Positions 33,161 through 41,037 of a DNA stretch of 64,000 nt are shown piece after piece. Position 1 is the first letter of the stretch. Every line of letters starts with the position of its first letter. The position numbers and the translations under genes are program-made. Source of the DNA: Candidatus Marispirochaeta associata (GTDB lineage Bacteria > Spirochaetota > Spirochaetia > JC444 > Marispirochaetaceae); NCBI GenBank assembly GCA_001749745.1, contig JWTM01000424.1, positions 496,001 through 560,000 on the forward strand. Direction: 5' to 3'. Below the pieces are notes generated by a model that saw only the letters and a list, made by a program, of their open reading frames with translations, was not told where the DNA came from and did no database searches.

Positions 33161-34449
33161 TAGTCGCCGTCTTCCTGGTATTGCTGATTCTGATACTTCT
33201 TGGAACACCCGTTCTGCTTTCTATTGGAGCCGTCGCCCTAGGCGGTATCATTATTGTTCCCGAACTGGTAACCGCCATGTTCCCCCAAAAGCTCTTTACT
33301 ATGCTCGACTCCTTCGGACTCTTGGCTATGCCCTTCTTTATTCTTGCCGGTTCGATTATGTCCCGGGGAGGCATCAGCAAACGGCTGGTAGAGTTTGCTG
33401 AAACCGCGGTTGGTCATATGCGCGGCGGTTTGGCTCAATCTAATATCGTCGCCAGTATGGTTTTTGCGGGTGTTTCCGGTTCCTCCACCGCCGACACTGC
33501 GGCTATCGGCTCAATCCTGATTCCATCTATGAAGGAGAAGGGGTATACGGCCGGATATGCGGCTGCGATCACCGCCACGTCGTCAACCATTGGCCCGATC
33601 ATTCCACCCAGCATGGTTATGATCATCTACGGTTCCATGGCAGGAGTCTCTATCGGTGGTCTTTTCCTTGCCGGCATGATTCCCGGAATATTAATAGGCC
33701 TAGGATTGATGCTCTGTGTATTTATCCAGTCCTATCTGCCCGGATACGAAGTGCTACGGGCTAGAGAGGGACGTTTTCGTCTTCGAGAAACCCTGCGATC
33801 GGCCCGGAAAGTCTGGGTTGCTCTACTCGCACCCGTGATCATCATCGGCGGGATTGTTTCCGGTGTATTCACGGCAACCGAGGCTGGGGTTGTAACTGTA
33901 TTCTACGCTCTGATAACCACCTTTTTCGTCTATGGAACTTTCAAGGTGTCTGATCTGCCGAAGATCATTCTTGATTCGGCCCTCGTGACATGCCAGGTAG
34001 TCGGGATTATTTCTGTAGCCGGGGCCCTCGGCTGGCTCCTCACTTATCTGAACTTCAATCTGCAGGTCCTCGATTTCTTGGGCGGCATAAGTAATAATCC
34101 GACGGTCGTTTTGTTGATCATGATGGGGATCATGCTGCTTCTAACTATGTTCATCGAATCACTTGCAATTCTGATTATCTTTGTCCCGGTAGCTGTCTTC
34201 GTTACGAGTCAATTCGGGTTAAATCCCTATCATGCCGGCATCGCGATTGTAATGGCCACTCAAATAGGCGCAACCACGCCGCCGGTGGCGGTACTGCTTT
34301 TTGTCGCTACCAGTATTGCCAAGGCCCGATATGACCAGACCGTCCATTATGTATGGCCGTTTCTACTAACCCTGATAATCGTATTGCTGTTAGTAGTATT
34401 TGTTCCCTGGCTATCGACTTTTGTACCAGTAGTCCTGGTCGGATTTTAA
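33157..34449 (+). CDS. dctM: TRAP transporter large permease (DctM family)
   Basis: 430-residue Na+-coupled membrane subunit with about 12 helices. Motifs: LDSFGLLAMPFFILAGSIMSRGGISKRLVEFA, GGLAQSNIVASMVFAGVSGSSTADTAAIGSILIPSMKEKGY and ATSSTIGPIIPPSMVMIIYG, the conserved elevator-domain loops, and GATTPPVAVLLFVATSIAKA near the end. Overlaps dctQ by 4 bp. With dctP and dctQ it forms a complete TRAP importer. Confidence 0.94.
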   Translation: MIVAVFLVLLILILLGTPVLLSIGAVALGGIIIVPELVTAMFPQKLFTMLDSFGLLAMPFFILAGSIMSRGGISKRLVEFAETAVGHMRGGLAQSNIVASMVFAGVSGSSTADTAAIGSILIPSMKEKGYTAGYAAAITATSSTIGPIIPPSMVMIIYGSMAGVSIGGLFLAGMIPGILIGLGLMLCVFIQSYLPGYEVLRAREGRFRLRETLRSARKVWVALLAPVIIIGGIVSGVFTATEAGVVTVFYALITTFFVYGTFKVSDLPKIILDSALVTCQVVGIISVAGALGWLLTYLNFNLQVLDFLGGISNNPTVVLLIMMGIMLLLTMFIESLAILIIFVPVAVFVTSQFGLNPYHAGIAIVMATQIGATTPPVAVLLFVATSIAKARYDQTVHYVWPFLLTLIIVLLLVVFVPWLSTFVPVVLVGF

Positions 34450-34458
34450 GGAGAAGAG

Positions 34459-35223
34459 ATGCTCGAGTTATTTAACGTGAAAAATAAGGTAGCTCTAGTA
34501 ACGGGATCGAGCCGGGGGCTGGGACTGATCCTGGCGGAGGGGCTGGCCGCCGCCGGAGCCCGAGTTGTATTGAATGGCAGGAATCCTGAGACATTGGAAA
34601 CGGCGGCCAAGACCCTAGCGGAGAAAGGGCTGCAAGTAGAGACGGTACTATTCGACGTTACCAGCGCCGAAGAGATCAAGAGTGCCATAGCATGGATAGA
34701 GGGGGAGATAGGTCCCCTCGATATTCTGGTGAACAACGCCGGCATTCAGCACCGTGCCCGGTTAGAGGAGTTTCCCGAGGAAGAGTGGCGCAGGATTTTA
34801 GATATTAATTTGACCGGCGCTTTCCTGGTTGCCAAAGAGGCGGTCCTTCATATGAAGGAGCGGCGCCGGGGGAAGATCATCAATATCTGTTCTCTGCAAA
34901 GTGAACTCGGTCGTGCCACCATCGCCCCCTATGCTGCTTCCAAAGGTGGACTTAAGATGCTGACCCGGGGGATGACCGTCGACTGGGCTGGGTACGGCAT
35001 TCAGGTGAACGGAATCGGACCGGGATATTTTGTCACAGAATTGACCCTTGCTTTGAAGAATGACCCAAAGTTCGATGCATGGATCTGCGAGAGGACGCCG
35101 GCGGGGCGCTGGGGAGATCCGAAGGAGCTTCTGGGATCGTTACTATTTTTATCGTCCAATGCGTCTGATTTTGTCAACGGACAACTACTATTTGTAGATG
35201 GCGGCATTACTGCCGCGATATAG
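34459..35223 (+). CDS. SDR oxidoreductase, gluconate 5-dehydrogenase (IdnO/Gno)-like, copy 2
   Basis: 254 residues, exactly the length of the protein at 29553 and strongly similar from end to end (TGSSRGLGLILAEGLAAAG, NNAGIQHRARLEEFPEEEW, SLQSELGRATIAPYAASKGG, RTPAGRWGDPKEL). The SDR catalytic Ser, Tyr and Lys are intact. It follows dctM by 9 bp with AAGGAGAAG upstream and so belongs to the TRAP operon, where it would oxidise or reduce the imported sugar acid. Presence of one copy inside and one outside the direct-repeat-bounded cassette suggests gene transfer or duplication. Confidence 0.88.
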   Translation: MLELFNVKNKVALVTGSSRGLGLILAEGLAAAGARVVLNGRNPETLETAAKTLAEKGLQVETVLFDVTSAEEIKSAIAWIEGEIGPLDILVNNAGIQHRARLEEFPEEEWRRILDINLTGAFLVAKEAVLHMKERRRGKIINICSLQSELGRATIAPYAASKGGLKMLTRGMTVDWAGYGIQVNGIGPGYFVTELTLALKNDPKFDAWICERTPAGRWGDPKELLGSLLFLSSNASDFVNGQLLFVDGGITAAI

Positions 35224-35253
35224 CAACATAAAGAACTGAATGGGAGTGGAAAA

Positions 35254-36060
35254 ATGAGTAGCCGCAATGTGAAGCATAAAGAAAACGTAAGCCTAAAAGA
35301 GCCGTCCGCGTGGAAGTATTCAAGTCCGTCAACACCGGGATTTCATGTTGTAGTCACCCCGGAAAATTCAGTCTTAAAAGCGACTTGGATTTACCGCTTG
35401 AATCTACTTGCCGGAGATTCCTACCTTCTCGATCCTAATAAGCAAGAGATGAACATCGGCTGCTTTAAGGGCGAGGGATCCCTTCAGCATACAACAGGAA
35501 GTCATGAATTTTCAAAACTTGATTCATTCTATATTCCCGGCGGCGATTCTGCAGAGATCAAAGCAACCTCAGATTGCTCATTCTTCATTGGCGGTGCGCC
35601 CTATGAGGATACGGGAAGCTTCTTTTTTCGCCGCTTCGACCCGAATCTTCCTTTGGGAGAGATCCATCAGATTCATGGTGAACCGCCCTTCGAGCGAGAG
35701 GTCTTTATGACTCTGAATCAGGAGACCCCGGCCTCGCGTATGATAAACGGATTCACCTGGGGTGATTACGGCGCGTGGACAAGCTGGCCCCCACACCAGC
35801 ATACGGCAGATTTGGAGGAGGTTTACTGCTATTATGATCTTCCAGAACCAAAATTTGCTTTGCACCTCTCTTCACGCAAGAGGGAGATCATCGAAGCGGT
35901 TCATCCAGTATCTTCTGGAGATTGCGTGATCGTTCCAGAAGGTTATCATCCCACAGTCGGTGCTCCCGGCTGCCGTTCGTCTTATTTCTGGGTCATGACA
36001 GCTTTTTCAAGTCAGAGTAGGCGTTATGATCTGGCAAAAGCTGATTTCGGCCTGGAGTAG
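35254..36060 (+). CDS. IolB/KduI-family isomerase (5-deoxyglucuronate isomerase-like)
   Basis: 268-residue two-domain cupin. The metal site is visible as SWPPHQHTADLEEVYCYY with a later His in VIVPEGYHPTVGAPG, and the length equals IolB. IolB converts 5-deoxyglucuronate to 5-dehydro-2-deoxygluconate in inositol breakdown; KduI acts on 4-deoxy-5-ketouronate. None of the other iol genes or kdu/kdg aldolase and kinase genes are nearby, so the exact substrate is open, but a ketol-isomerase for an imported sugar acid fits the TRAP, SDR and AraC neighbours. Confidence 0.8.
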   Translation: MSSRNVKHKENVSLKEPSAWKYSSPSTPGFHVVVTPENSVLKATWIYRLNLLAGDSYLLDPNKQEMNIGCFKGEGSLQHTTGSHEFSKLDSFYIPGGDSAEIKATSDCSFFIGGAPYEDTGSFFFRRFDPNLPLGEIHQIHGEPPFEREVFMTLNQETPASRMINGFTWGDYGAWTSWPPHQHTADLEEVYCYYDLPEPKFALHLSSRKREIIEAVHPVSSGDCVIVPEGYHPTVGAPGCRSSYFWVMTAFSSQSRRYDLAKADFGLE

Positions 36061-36105
36061 CACTGCAGGAGGGAGATCGGGTATCATAAATGGGGTTTAA
36101 GGTAG

Positions 36106-36975
36106 ATGGATAATTTAATTGAATTACTCTATGTATCCCGATATGATTATAAACCTGATTGGTACCTTCAGCCCCACATGCATGATTTCTTTCAACTTTT
36201 CCTTATCATCGATGGAGTTGGGACGGCACAGATCGGAACGGAAAATGTTTCAGTGGGAGAGAATAGCGTTCTGATGATTCCGCCGGGCCTGATTCATGCG
36301 CTGAAGGCTGATCAGGGTGTGCGCTTGATGACTCTGAACACTAAATTCAGCATCTATGACAAGCGTATGGTTAAGGATCTTTGTCGATTGCCGACCCAAT
36401 TTGTCTACCCGTCGACCAGGGTTCGGCAATTGTTAGAGAAGATCCGTGTGGAAGGGATGAAAGGCGATCCCTGGTACCGCCAACTCTGCAATGCTCTAAT
36501 GCTGGAATGTTTAATAATTCTGTTACGGGAAAGTGGCACGCAGGAAGAGAATGTTTCTGCCCCTGACGAATATGAGATTAAGGATGAGCTGGTCCATAAA
36601 ATAGTGGAGTATATCAACAGTAATTATCATAAGCATCTTACACTTCAGGATATCAGCGATTACGGTTGCTACTCACCGGAATATCTCTCTCGTCGGTTCC
36701 ATCGCAGTCTCGGCATGACGATCCATCATTATTTAATGCATGTCCGAATCCAAAAGGCCCGGGAGTACCTCAAGTTTTCCGACAAGACGATAAAGGAAAT
36801 CACCTTCCTTACAGGTTTCAAAAGTATCCATCATTTTTCCAGATCCTTTAAAAAACAGGTCGGGAGCACTCCCGCGGAATGGCGAGACATCGAGCAAGAA
36901 GGAATCTGGAAACATATATTGATTAATCCAGATTTTAATAATACTGATCCGACCCGTAGATCGGAGAAAAACTGA
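36106..36975 (+). CDS. AraC-family transcriptional regulator with N-terminal cupin
   Basis: 289 residues. The N-terminal cupin (about 10-95; LQPHMHDFFQLFLIIDGVG, MIPPGLIHAL) should bind the inducer; the C-terminal AraC domain (about 165-265) has two helix-turn-helices, LTLQDISDYGCYSPEYLSRRFHRSLGMTIHHYLMHVRIQKAREYLKFSDKTIKEITFLTGFKSIHHFSRSFKK condensed here to its key residues L-S-R-F and G-F-H-F-S-R-F-K. It is the last gene of the cassette and probably activates the TRAP operon through the site before dctP. Convergent with the gene at 37048. Confidence 0.9.
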   Translation: MDNLIELLYVSRYDYKPDWYLQPHMHDFFQLFLIIDGVGTAQIGTENVSVGENSVLMIPPGLIHALKADQGVRLMTLNTKFSIYDKRMVKDLCRLPTQFVYPSTRVRQLLEKIRVEGMKGDPWYRQLCNALMLECLIILLRESGTQEENVSAPDEYEIKDELVHKIVEYINSNYHKHLTLQDISDYGCYSPEYLSRRFHRSLGMTIHHYLMHVRIQKAREYLKFSDKTIKEITFLTGFKSIHHFSRSFKKQVGSTPAEWRDIEQEGIWKHILINPDFNNTDPTRRSEKN

Positions 36976-36987
36976 TTCCACAGTCAC

Positions 36988-37021
36988 AAAAAGCCCCCCG
37001 CCGCACTAGACGACGGGGAGC
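36988..37021 (-). terminator. Terminator of the gene at 37048-37581
   Basis: Minus strand stem GCTCCCCGTCG (37021-37011) with CGGCGGGGGGC (37003-36993), 7-nt loop, then TTTTT. The same hairpin is kept in the left repeat copy at 30790. Confidence 0.85.
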
Positions 37022-37129
37022 GGGAAAGAGGGGTGTGAGCGAAGGAGTTACTCGTCCCCGAGGATCTCGCGGTTCATTCCCACGAAGGTGTCGACAATGA
37101 TGGTGGTCGCGTCGTCTATCAGCTCTTCC
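36990..37129. repeat. Right copy of the ~139-bp direct repeat
   Basis: Contains the terminator and last 27 codons of the gene at 37048-37581; matches 30790-30928 in the same orientation. Confidence 0.9.
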
Positions 37130-37581
37130 TGCTCTTCGGCGGAGAGGCTGTCGGGACAGGCGACGATGCGGAACAGGGGTGAGGTCTTCTTGATCGGCCC
37201 CTTCTCGAAGAGGAGTTCCCGCTGGAGGGCGGCGTCTTCCGCGAGCACGCAATCGTCCCGGGAGATCGAAGGGGGCACGTCGTTTCTAAACCCGATGCTG
37301 GTGTAGTCGATTTTCCGTTTGCCGTCCACTAAGGGTCCGATGGATACCAGCGATCCGGAGTAGGTGAGGGCCAGGGCTCCCCGTTCGTCCTCTTTGTCGA
37401 AGCTCTCGATTTCGTCCATCCCCATATCGATCATGGAGTTCTCGAAAACTTCGTTTTTCTCCATCCATCCGGCGCCTAAACGGGCGATTGTGTCCTCTCC
37501 TGAATCAAGACCAAATGACTCGGCAACCTGTCGTAGATGACGGGTTATGTTATCCGGCAGGTTCGTGTTGGTTATCTCCAT
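37048..37581 (-). CDS. Unrecognised cytoplasmic protein (177 aa)
   Basis: I do not recognise the family. The protein is acidic, without signal peptide or membrane segments, and looks like one compact alpha/beta domain: METTLP-type start, DKEDERGALALTYSGSLVSIGP as a probable beta hairpin, IDYTSIGFRNDVPPSISRDDCVLAED, and a helical end EEQEELIDDATTIIVDTFVGMNREI. Shine-Dalgarno AAGGAGAAAG precedes the ATG. Its 3' end and terminator are duplicated 6.2 kb away at the far side of the TRAP cassette, so this gene appears to have been the integration point of that cassette. Confidence 0.65.
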   Translation of the reverse strand: MEITNTNLPDNITRHLRQVAESFGLDSGEDTIARLGAGWMEKNEVFENSMIDMGMDEIESFDKEDERGALALTYSGSLVSIGPLVDGKRKIDYTSIGFRNDVPPSISRDDCVLAEDAALQRELLFEKGPIKKTSPLFRIVACPDSLSAEEQEELIDDATTIIVDTFVGMNREILGDE

Positions 37582-37693
37582 ATCTTTCTCCTTTTCGGAT
37601 TTCTTATGTATTTATAGAGATATCTCATTGCGCCATGCCCCGGTATGTGCTGTTTGGTATGTTTTTTGGTGATTCCGGTGGTATATAGGGGGT

Positions 37694-38272
37694 ATGCATG
37701 CAATCTCCTCTTCCGGCTCCGCACACTGGTATCTGAAAGGGTGTCTCTCCGACGGATCCCCCTGGATTATCCCCATTACTTCAGAACGATTCACCATCGG
37801 TCGATCGGTGAAAAGCAGCCTCATTCTAGACGCCCCGGATGTATCCCGTCAGCACACCTCACTCTTTACCGACGGAGGGGATGCCTTTGTGGCGGATCTC
37901 GACAGCCGGAACGGCACCTTTCTGAACGGAAGCCGGGTGGAGATGAGGCGGCAACTGCAGGACGGGGATATTCTCAAAGTCGGCCGCTTCGAGTTTATGG
38001 TCTCTCGCGGAGCCGATGCTCCCGACTCCGACCATACGGTGGTTGAGGCGGGGGATCACCATGATTTCGCCGAGAAGATCGGCCTCAGTCCCCGGGAGCG
38101 GGAGGTTCTCTACCTGCTGGTGCGGGGGGATGCGGTCAAGGAGATCGCCCGAAAGCTCTTTATCTCGCCCGGGACGGCCAAGAATCATGTGCTGAAGATC
38201 TACGCCAAAAGCGGCTGTCATACCCGGATCGAGCTGGTGAACCGCTACAACGGTTATAACGGAGCTTCTTGA
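37694..38272 (+). CDS. FHA domain fused to a LuxR-type DNA-binding domain
   Basis: 192-residue regulator. An FHA domain (about 25-105; FTIGRSVKSSLILDAPDVSRQHTSLF, DLDSRNGTFLNGSRV) that binds phosphothreonine is joined to a GerE/LuxR helix-turn-helix (about 130-190; LSPREREVLYLLVRGDAVKEIARKLFISPGTAKNHVLKIYAKSG). It suggests transcription controlled by Ser/Thr phosphorylation; no such kinase gene is in the window. A TATATA box lies 6 bp before the ATG and GGGGG between them, so the mRNA leader may be very short or absent. Confidence 0.88.
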   Translation: MHAISSSGSAHWYLKGCLSDGSPWIIPITSERFTIGRSVKSSLILDAPDVSRQHTSLFTDGGDAFVADLDSRNGTFLNGSRVEMRRQLQDGDILKVGRFEFMVSRGADAPDSDHTVVEAGDHHDFAEKIGLSPREREVLYLLVRGDAVKEIARKLFISPGTAKNHVLKIYAKSGCHTRIELVNRYNGYNGAS

Positions 38273-38287
38273 TCCGGCCTTTTTCAC

Positions 38288-38316
38288 TTTCACCCCTCCT
38301 CTACCTGTACTATAAT
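38288..38316 (+). promoter_or_regulatory. Promoter of the GPH symporter-acyltransferase pair
   Basis: TTTCAC (38288-38293), 17-bp spacer, TATAAT (38311-38316). Confidence 0.6.
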
Positions 38317-38350
38317 TGGCTAGATGATGTAAGCAGCCGGAGGCAGAGAG

Positions 38351-39706
38351 TTGAAAAAGGTCAGTATGCGGGTCAAGCTGGGATTCGGAATCGGCGATCT
38401 GGGGGGGAATATGTTCTTCACCCTGATCGGCTTCTATCTGCTCTTCTATTTGACCGATGTTGTCCGCTTGCCGGCTGCCCTGGCCGGAACCGCTCTGATG
38501 ATCGGGAAGATCTGGGATGCGGTAACCGACCCGGTTACCGGCTATCTGTCGGATAAGACCGTTACCCGCTGGGGGCGTCGCAGGCCTTACATCTTCATCG
38601 GGGCAATCGGCTGCTTTCTGGGGATGATGCTGATGTTCTCTACCCCCGGAGTCGGCAGTACCCTCGCTCTCTTCTTGCTGATGACCTTCTATTTCTGCTT
38701 CCTGAATCTGGCCTATACCCTGATAAATGTTCCTTATGCGGCCCTGTTGCCGGAGCTGACCGAGGATTTCGACCAGCGTACGGTAATAACCGGCTACCGG
38801 ATGAGCTTCGCAGTTGTAGGTACCCTGCTGGGGGCCGGGCTGGTGCTGCCGCTGGTTCAGGCCTTCGGCGGCGGCGGAACGGGCTGGCTGGCCATGGGGG
38901 GCGTTACCGGCTTTATTATCATGGCCGCCTCGATGATTACCGTTTGGGCCGTGCGCGAACCGGTTCGAACCGAGCCGGAGCCGGCGGAAGGATTTATAAA
39001 AACCTACGTGGATACCCTGGGTTTGAAGGTCTTTCTGCAGGCGCTGATACCCTGGATGCTCTTTATCGGCGGGACCAGCGTCGTCCAGGGCTCGATGCTC
39101 TATTTCTTCAAGTATATCTACGGCGATGAAGGGCTTTTTCAGCTGGCCCTGGTTTGTCTCTTGGCTACCAGCCTGATTTGTATTCCCCTCTGGGTGCAGA
39201 TCTCGAAGCGGATCGGGAAGAGCGCCTCCTATATGCTCGGCATGGGGATCGTCGTCGTCGGGGTGCTGCTCTTCTCCTTCGGTGGGAATGAGGGGCGCCT
39301 GCCCTACGCGATGCTGGTGCTGGCGGGATCGGGGGTAGGCTTCTCGACCCACTATGTTATGCCCCATTCTATTCTGCCCGATGTGGTCGAATATGATGTA
39401 ATCCGCAGCGGGATCCGCCGGGAGGGGGTCTTCTCCTCCCTCTGGACCTTCGCCTCCAAGATCGGCCAGGCCCTGGCCTTGGCCATCAGCGGCCTGCTCC
39501 TGGATCTCTTCGGCTACCAGCCGGATACGGTGTTAGAGCCTATTACGATTACCGGCATTCGCCTTCTCTGCGGTCCGGTTCCGGCGCTCTTTTATCTGAT
39601 CGGTATCGGCGTGCTCAGTTTCTATCCTATATCCCGGGACTATTATCATCAGATGATCGAAACGGGAACGATCCCGGAGATCAGCAGGAACAGACGGCGC
39701 CGATGA
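38351..39706 (+). CDS. Glycoside-pentoside-hexuronide (MelB-type) cation symporter
   Basis: 451-residue inner-membrane carrier with 12 helices. Motifs: VKLGFGIGDLGGNMFFTL at the start, GKIWDAVTDPVTGYLSDKTVTRWGRRRPYIFIG (the conserved cation-binding Asp region of MelB) and LINVPYAALLPELTEDFDQRTVITGYR. It imports glycosides with Na+ or H+. TTG 38351 was taken because GGAGGC lies 6 bp upstream and MKKVS fits the family start; ATG 38366 is the alternative. The alpha-galactosidase at 3693 could act on its cargo, though the genes are far apart. Confidence 0.88.
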   Translation: MKKVSMRVKLGFGIGDLGGNMFFTLIGFYLLFYLTDVVRLPAALAGTALMIGKIWDAVTDPVTGYLSDKTVTRWGRRRPYIFIGAIGCFLGMMLMFSTPGVGSTLALFLLMTFYFCFLNLAYTLINVPYAALLPELTEDFDQRTVITGYRMSFAVVGTLLGAGLVLPLVQAFGGGGTGWLAMGGVTGFIIMAASMITVWAVREPVRTEPEPAEGFIKTYVDTLGLKVFLQALIPWMLFIGGTSVVQGSMLYFFKYIYGDEGLFQLALVCLLATSLICIPLWVQISKRIGKSASYMLGMGIVVVGVLLFSFGGNEGRLPYAMLVLAGSGVGFSTHYVMPHSILPDVVEYDVIRSGIRREGVFSSLWTFASKIGQALALAISGLLLDLFGYQPDTVLEPITITGIRLLCGPVPALFYLIGIGVLSFYPISRDYYHQMIETGTIPEISRNRRRR

Positions 39707-41037
39707 AGGCGGTTCGCGCGCACCGGGGCCGGGGGTTCTATGCGCCCCGGTATTCTCCTTCAGTCCTGAAGCTCTTACGCATCATCGGCGTCCCCTATCT
39801 CCGTTATGCCGAGGGGGTTGCGGGAATCCGGACCGAGGGGATGGAGCGTCTCTATCAGGCCTACCGGGCGTTTCAGAAAAAGGAGACCCGGCTTATCATC
39901 CTCTTTCGCCATGTCGCCAAAGAGGATGCCCCGGTGCTGGTCAGTCTCTTCAGCCGGGAGCTGCCGCGCTGGTGCCGCCGGGAGAGTCTTTCCCTGGAGC
40001 AGCCCGCCTTCGCCCACTTTCTCTACGGCAAGGATGTGCTCAACTGGGCCGGCGCCGGCGCCCGTTGGCTCTTCCCCCGCATCGGCGCTATTCCAGTGCA
40101 GAATGCCCGGGTAGATCGGGATTCGCAACGGATGATCCGAGAGACCCTGCTAGAGGGGCGCTTTCCCCTCTGTTTCGCCCCGGAGCGGCAGGTAACCTAT
40201 CACTCATTCCGGACCTCCGCCCTCTCCGGCGGTACGGCGACCTTTGCAGCCTGGACCTGTAAGGATCTGAGGAGCAGAGGCGACGTGCGGCCGGTTCAGA
40301 TCTTGCCGATTTCGTTGACCTATCTTCCATCCGGCGGCATAGAAGAGAATTGCTGGAAGCTTCTTCGGAGGCTTAACGGCGAGTTGGGCCGGCGAGGCGA
40401 ATTGGGGGGCGACCTGGATCGAGAGCTGCTGTCTGCGGCCGCTGCTTTAGCGGATTTCATGGAGGCCAGCTATAGTGCCGAGTATCCGGGGCTGATCGAT
40501 TTCAGTCAAACCCTGCCTCTGCAGGAACGTTTCGATCGGCTCCTGGACGGGATTCTTCGCTGTGCCGAAGCGGCCTTTGGCTGGGAAGGAGAGGGAGCCC
40601 CCCTAGAGCGGATCTTCAAGATCCGATATCGGATTATGGAGTCCCTCTATCGGGAGGACGTCGATCCGTCGACCCTCTCATCCTTAGAGCGTTCGCGAGC
40701 CGATTATCAGGCGCATACTGCGGCCCTCTTGAAACGGCACGAGGAGACGGCGGACGTTCTAGAATATGTCCATATCGATTATCTCGAGCACCCGGGGCCG
40801 CTAAGGCGGCTTGAGTTCGTCTTAAATCTGCTGGATGTGTTGAATCGGATGAGGGGCGGCAATATCGATTCCCGCTATTCCCCGCCCAAGAAGCAGGCCT
40901 GCATCTCTATCGGCGAACCGCTGAGTCTTACTGAAGCACCGAACCGGAAGGAACAAGCTGCGCTCAGCAAGGCGATATCCCGGGTCTACGCCGATCTCGG
41001 CCGGGATCTGGAGCGAAGTATCTCCACCCTCCTATAG
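39703..41037 (+). CDS. Acyltransferase-like protein (PlsC-related, 444 aa)
   Basis: The N-terminal half resembles glycerolipid acyltransferases: an H-x4-D motif in FRHVAKEDAP (about residue 70), a later FPRIGAIPVQNARVDRDSQRMIRE and CFAPERQVTYH in the place of the FPEG block. The C-terminal half (about 250-440) is helical and unassigned. The start overlaps the symporter stop (ATGA). Role may be membrane lipid synthesis; there is no direct link with the symporter. Convergent with the kinase-like gene, overlapping by 6 bp. Confidence 0.6.
   Translation: MKAVRAHRGRGFYAPRYSPSVLKLLRIIGVPYLRYAEGVAGIRTEGMERLYQAYRAFQKKETRLIILFRHVAKEDAPVLVSLFSRELPRWCRRESLSLEQPAFAHFLYGKDVLNWAGAGARWLFPRIGAIPVQNARVDRDSQRMIRETLLEGRFPLCFAPERQVTYHSFRTSALSGGTATFAAWTCKDLRSRGDVRPVQILPISLTYLPSGGIEENCWKLLRRLNGELGRRGELGGDLDRELLSAAAALADFMEASYSAEYPGLIDFSQTLPLQERFDRLLDGILRCAEAAFGWEGEGAPLERIFKIRYRIMESLYREDVDPSTLSSLERSRADYQAHTAALLKRHEETADVLEYVHIDYLEHPGPLRRLEFVLNLLDVLNRMRGGNIDSRYSPPKKQACISIGEPLSLTEAPNRKEQAALSKAISRVYADLGRDLERSISTLL

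Noticed and set aside
37859..39367. 502-codon antisense frame over the FHA-LuxR and symporter genes
   Set aside because: The plus-strand genes have clear family motifs; the antisense product is low in hydrophobic structure and unlike any family, typical of shadow frames in GC-rich DNA.
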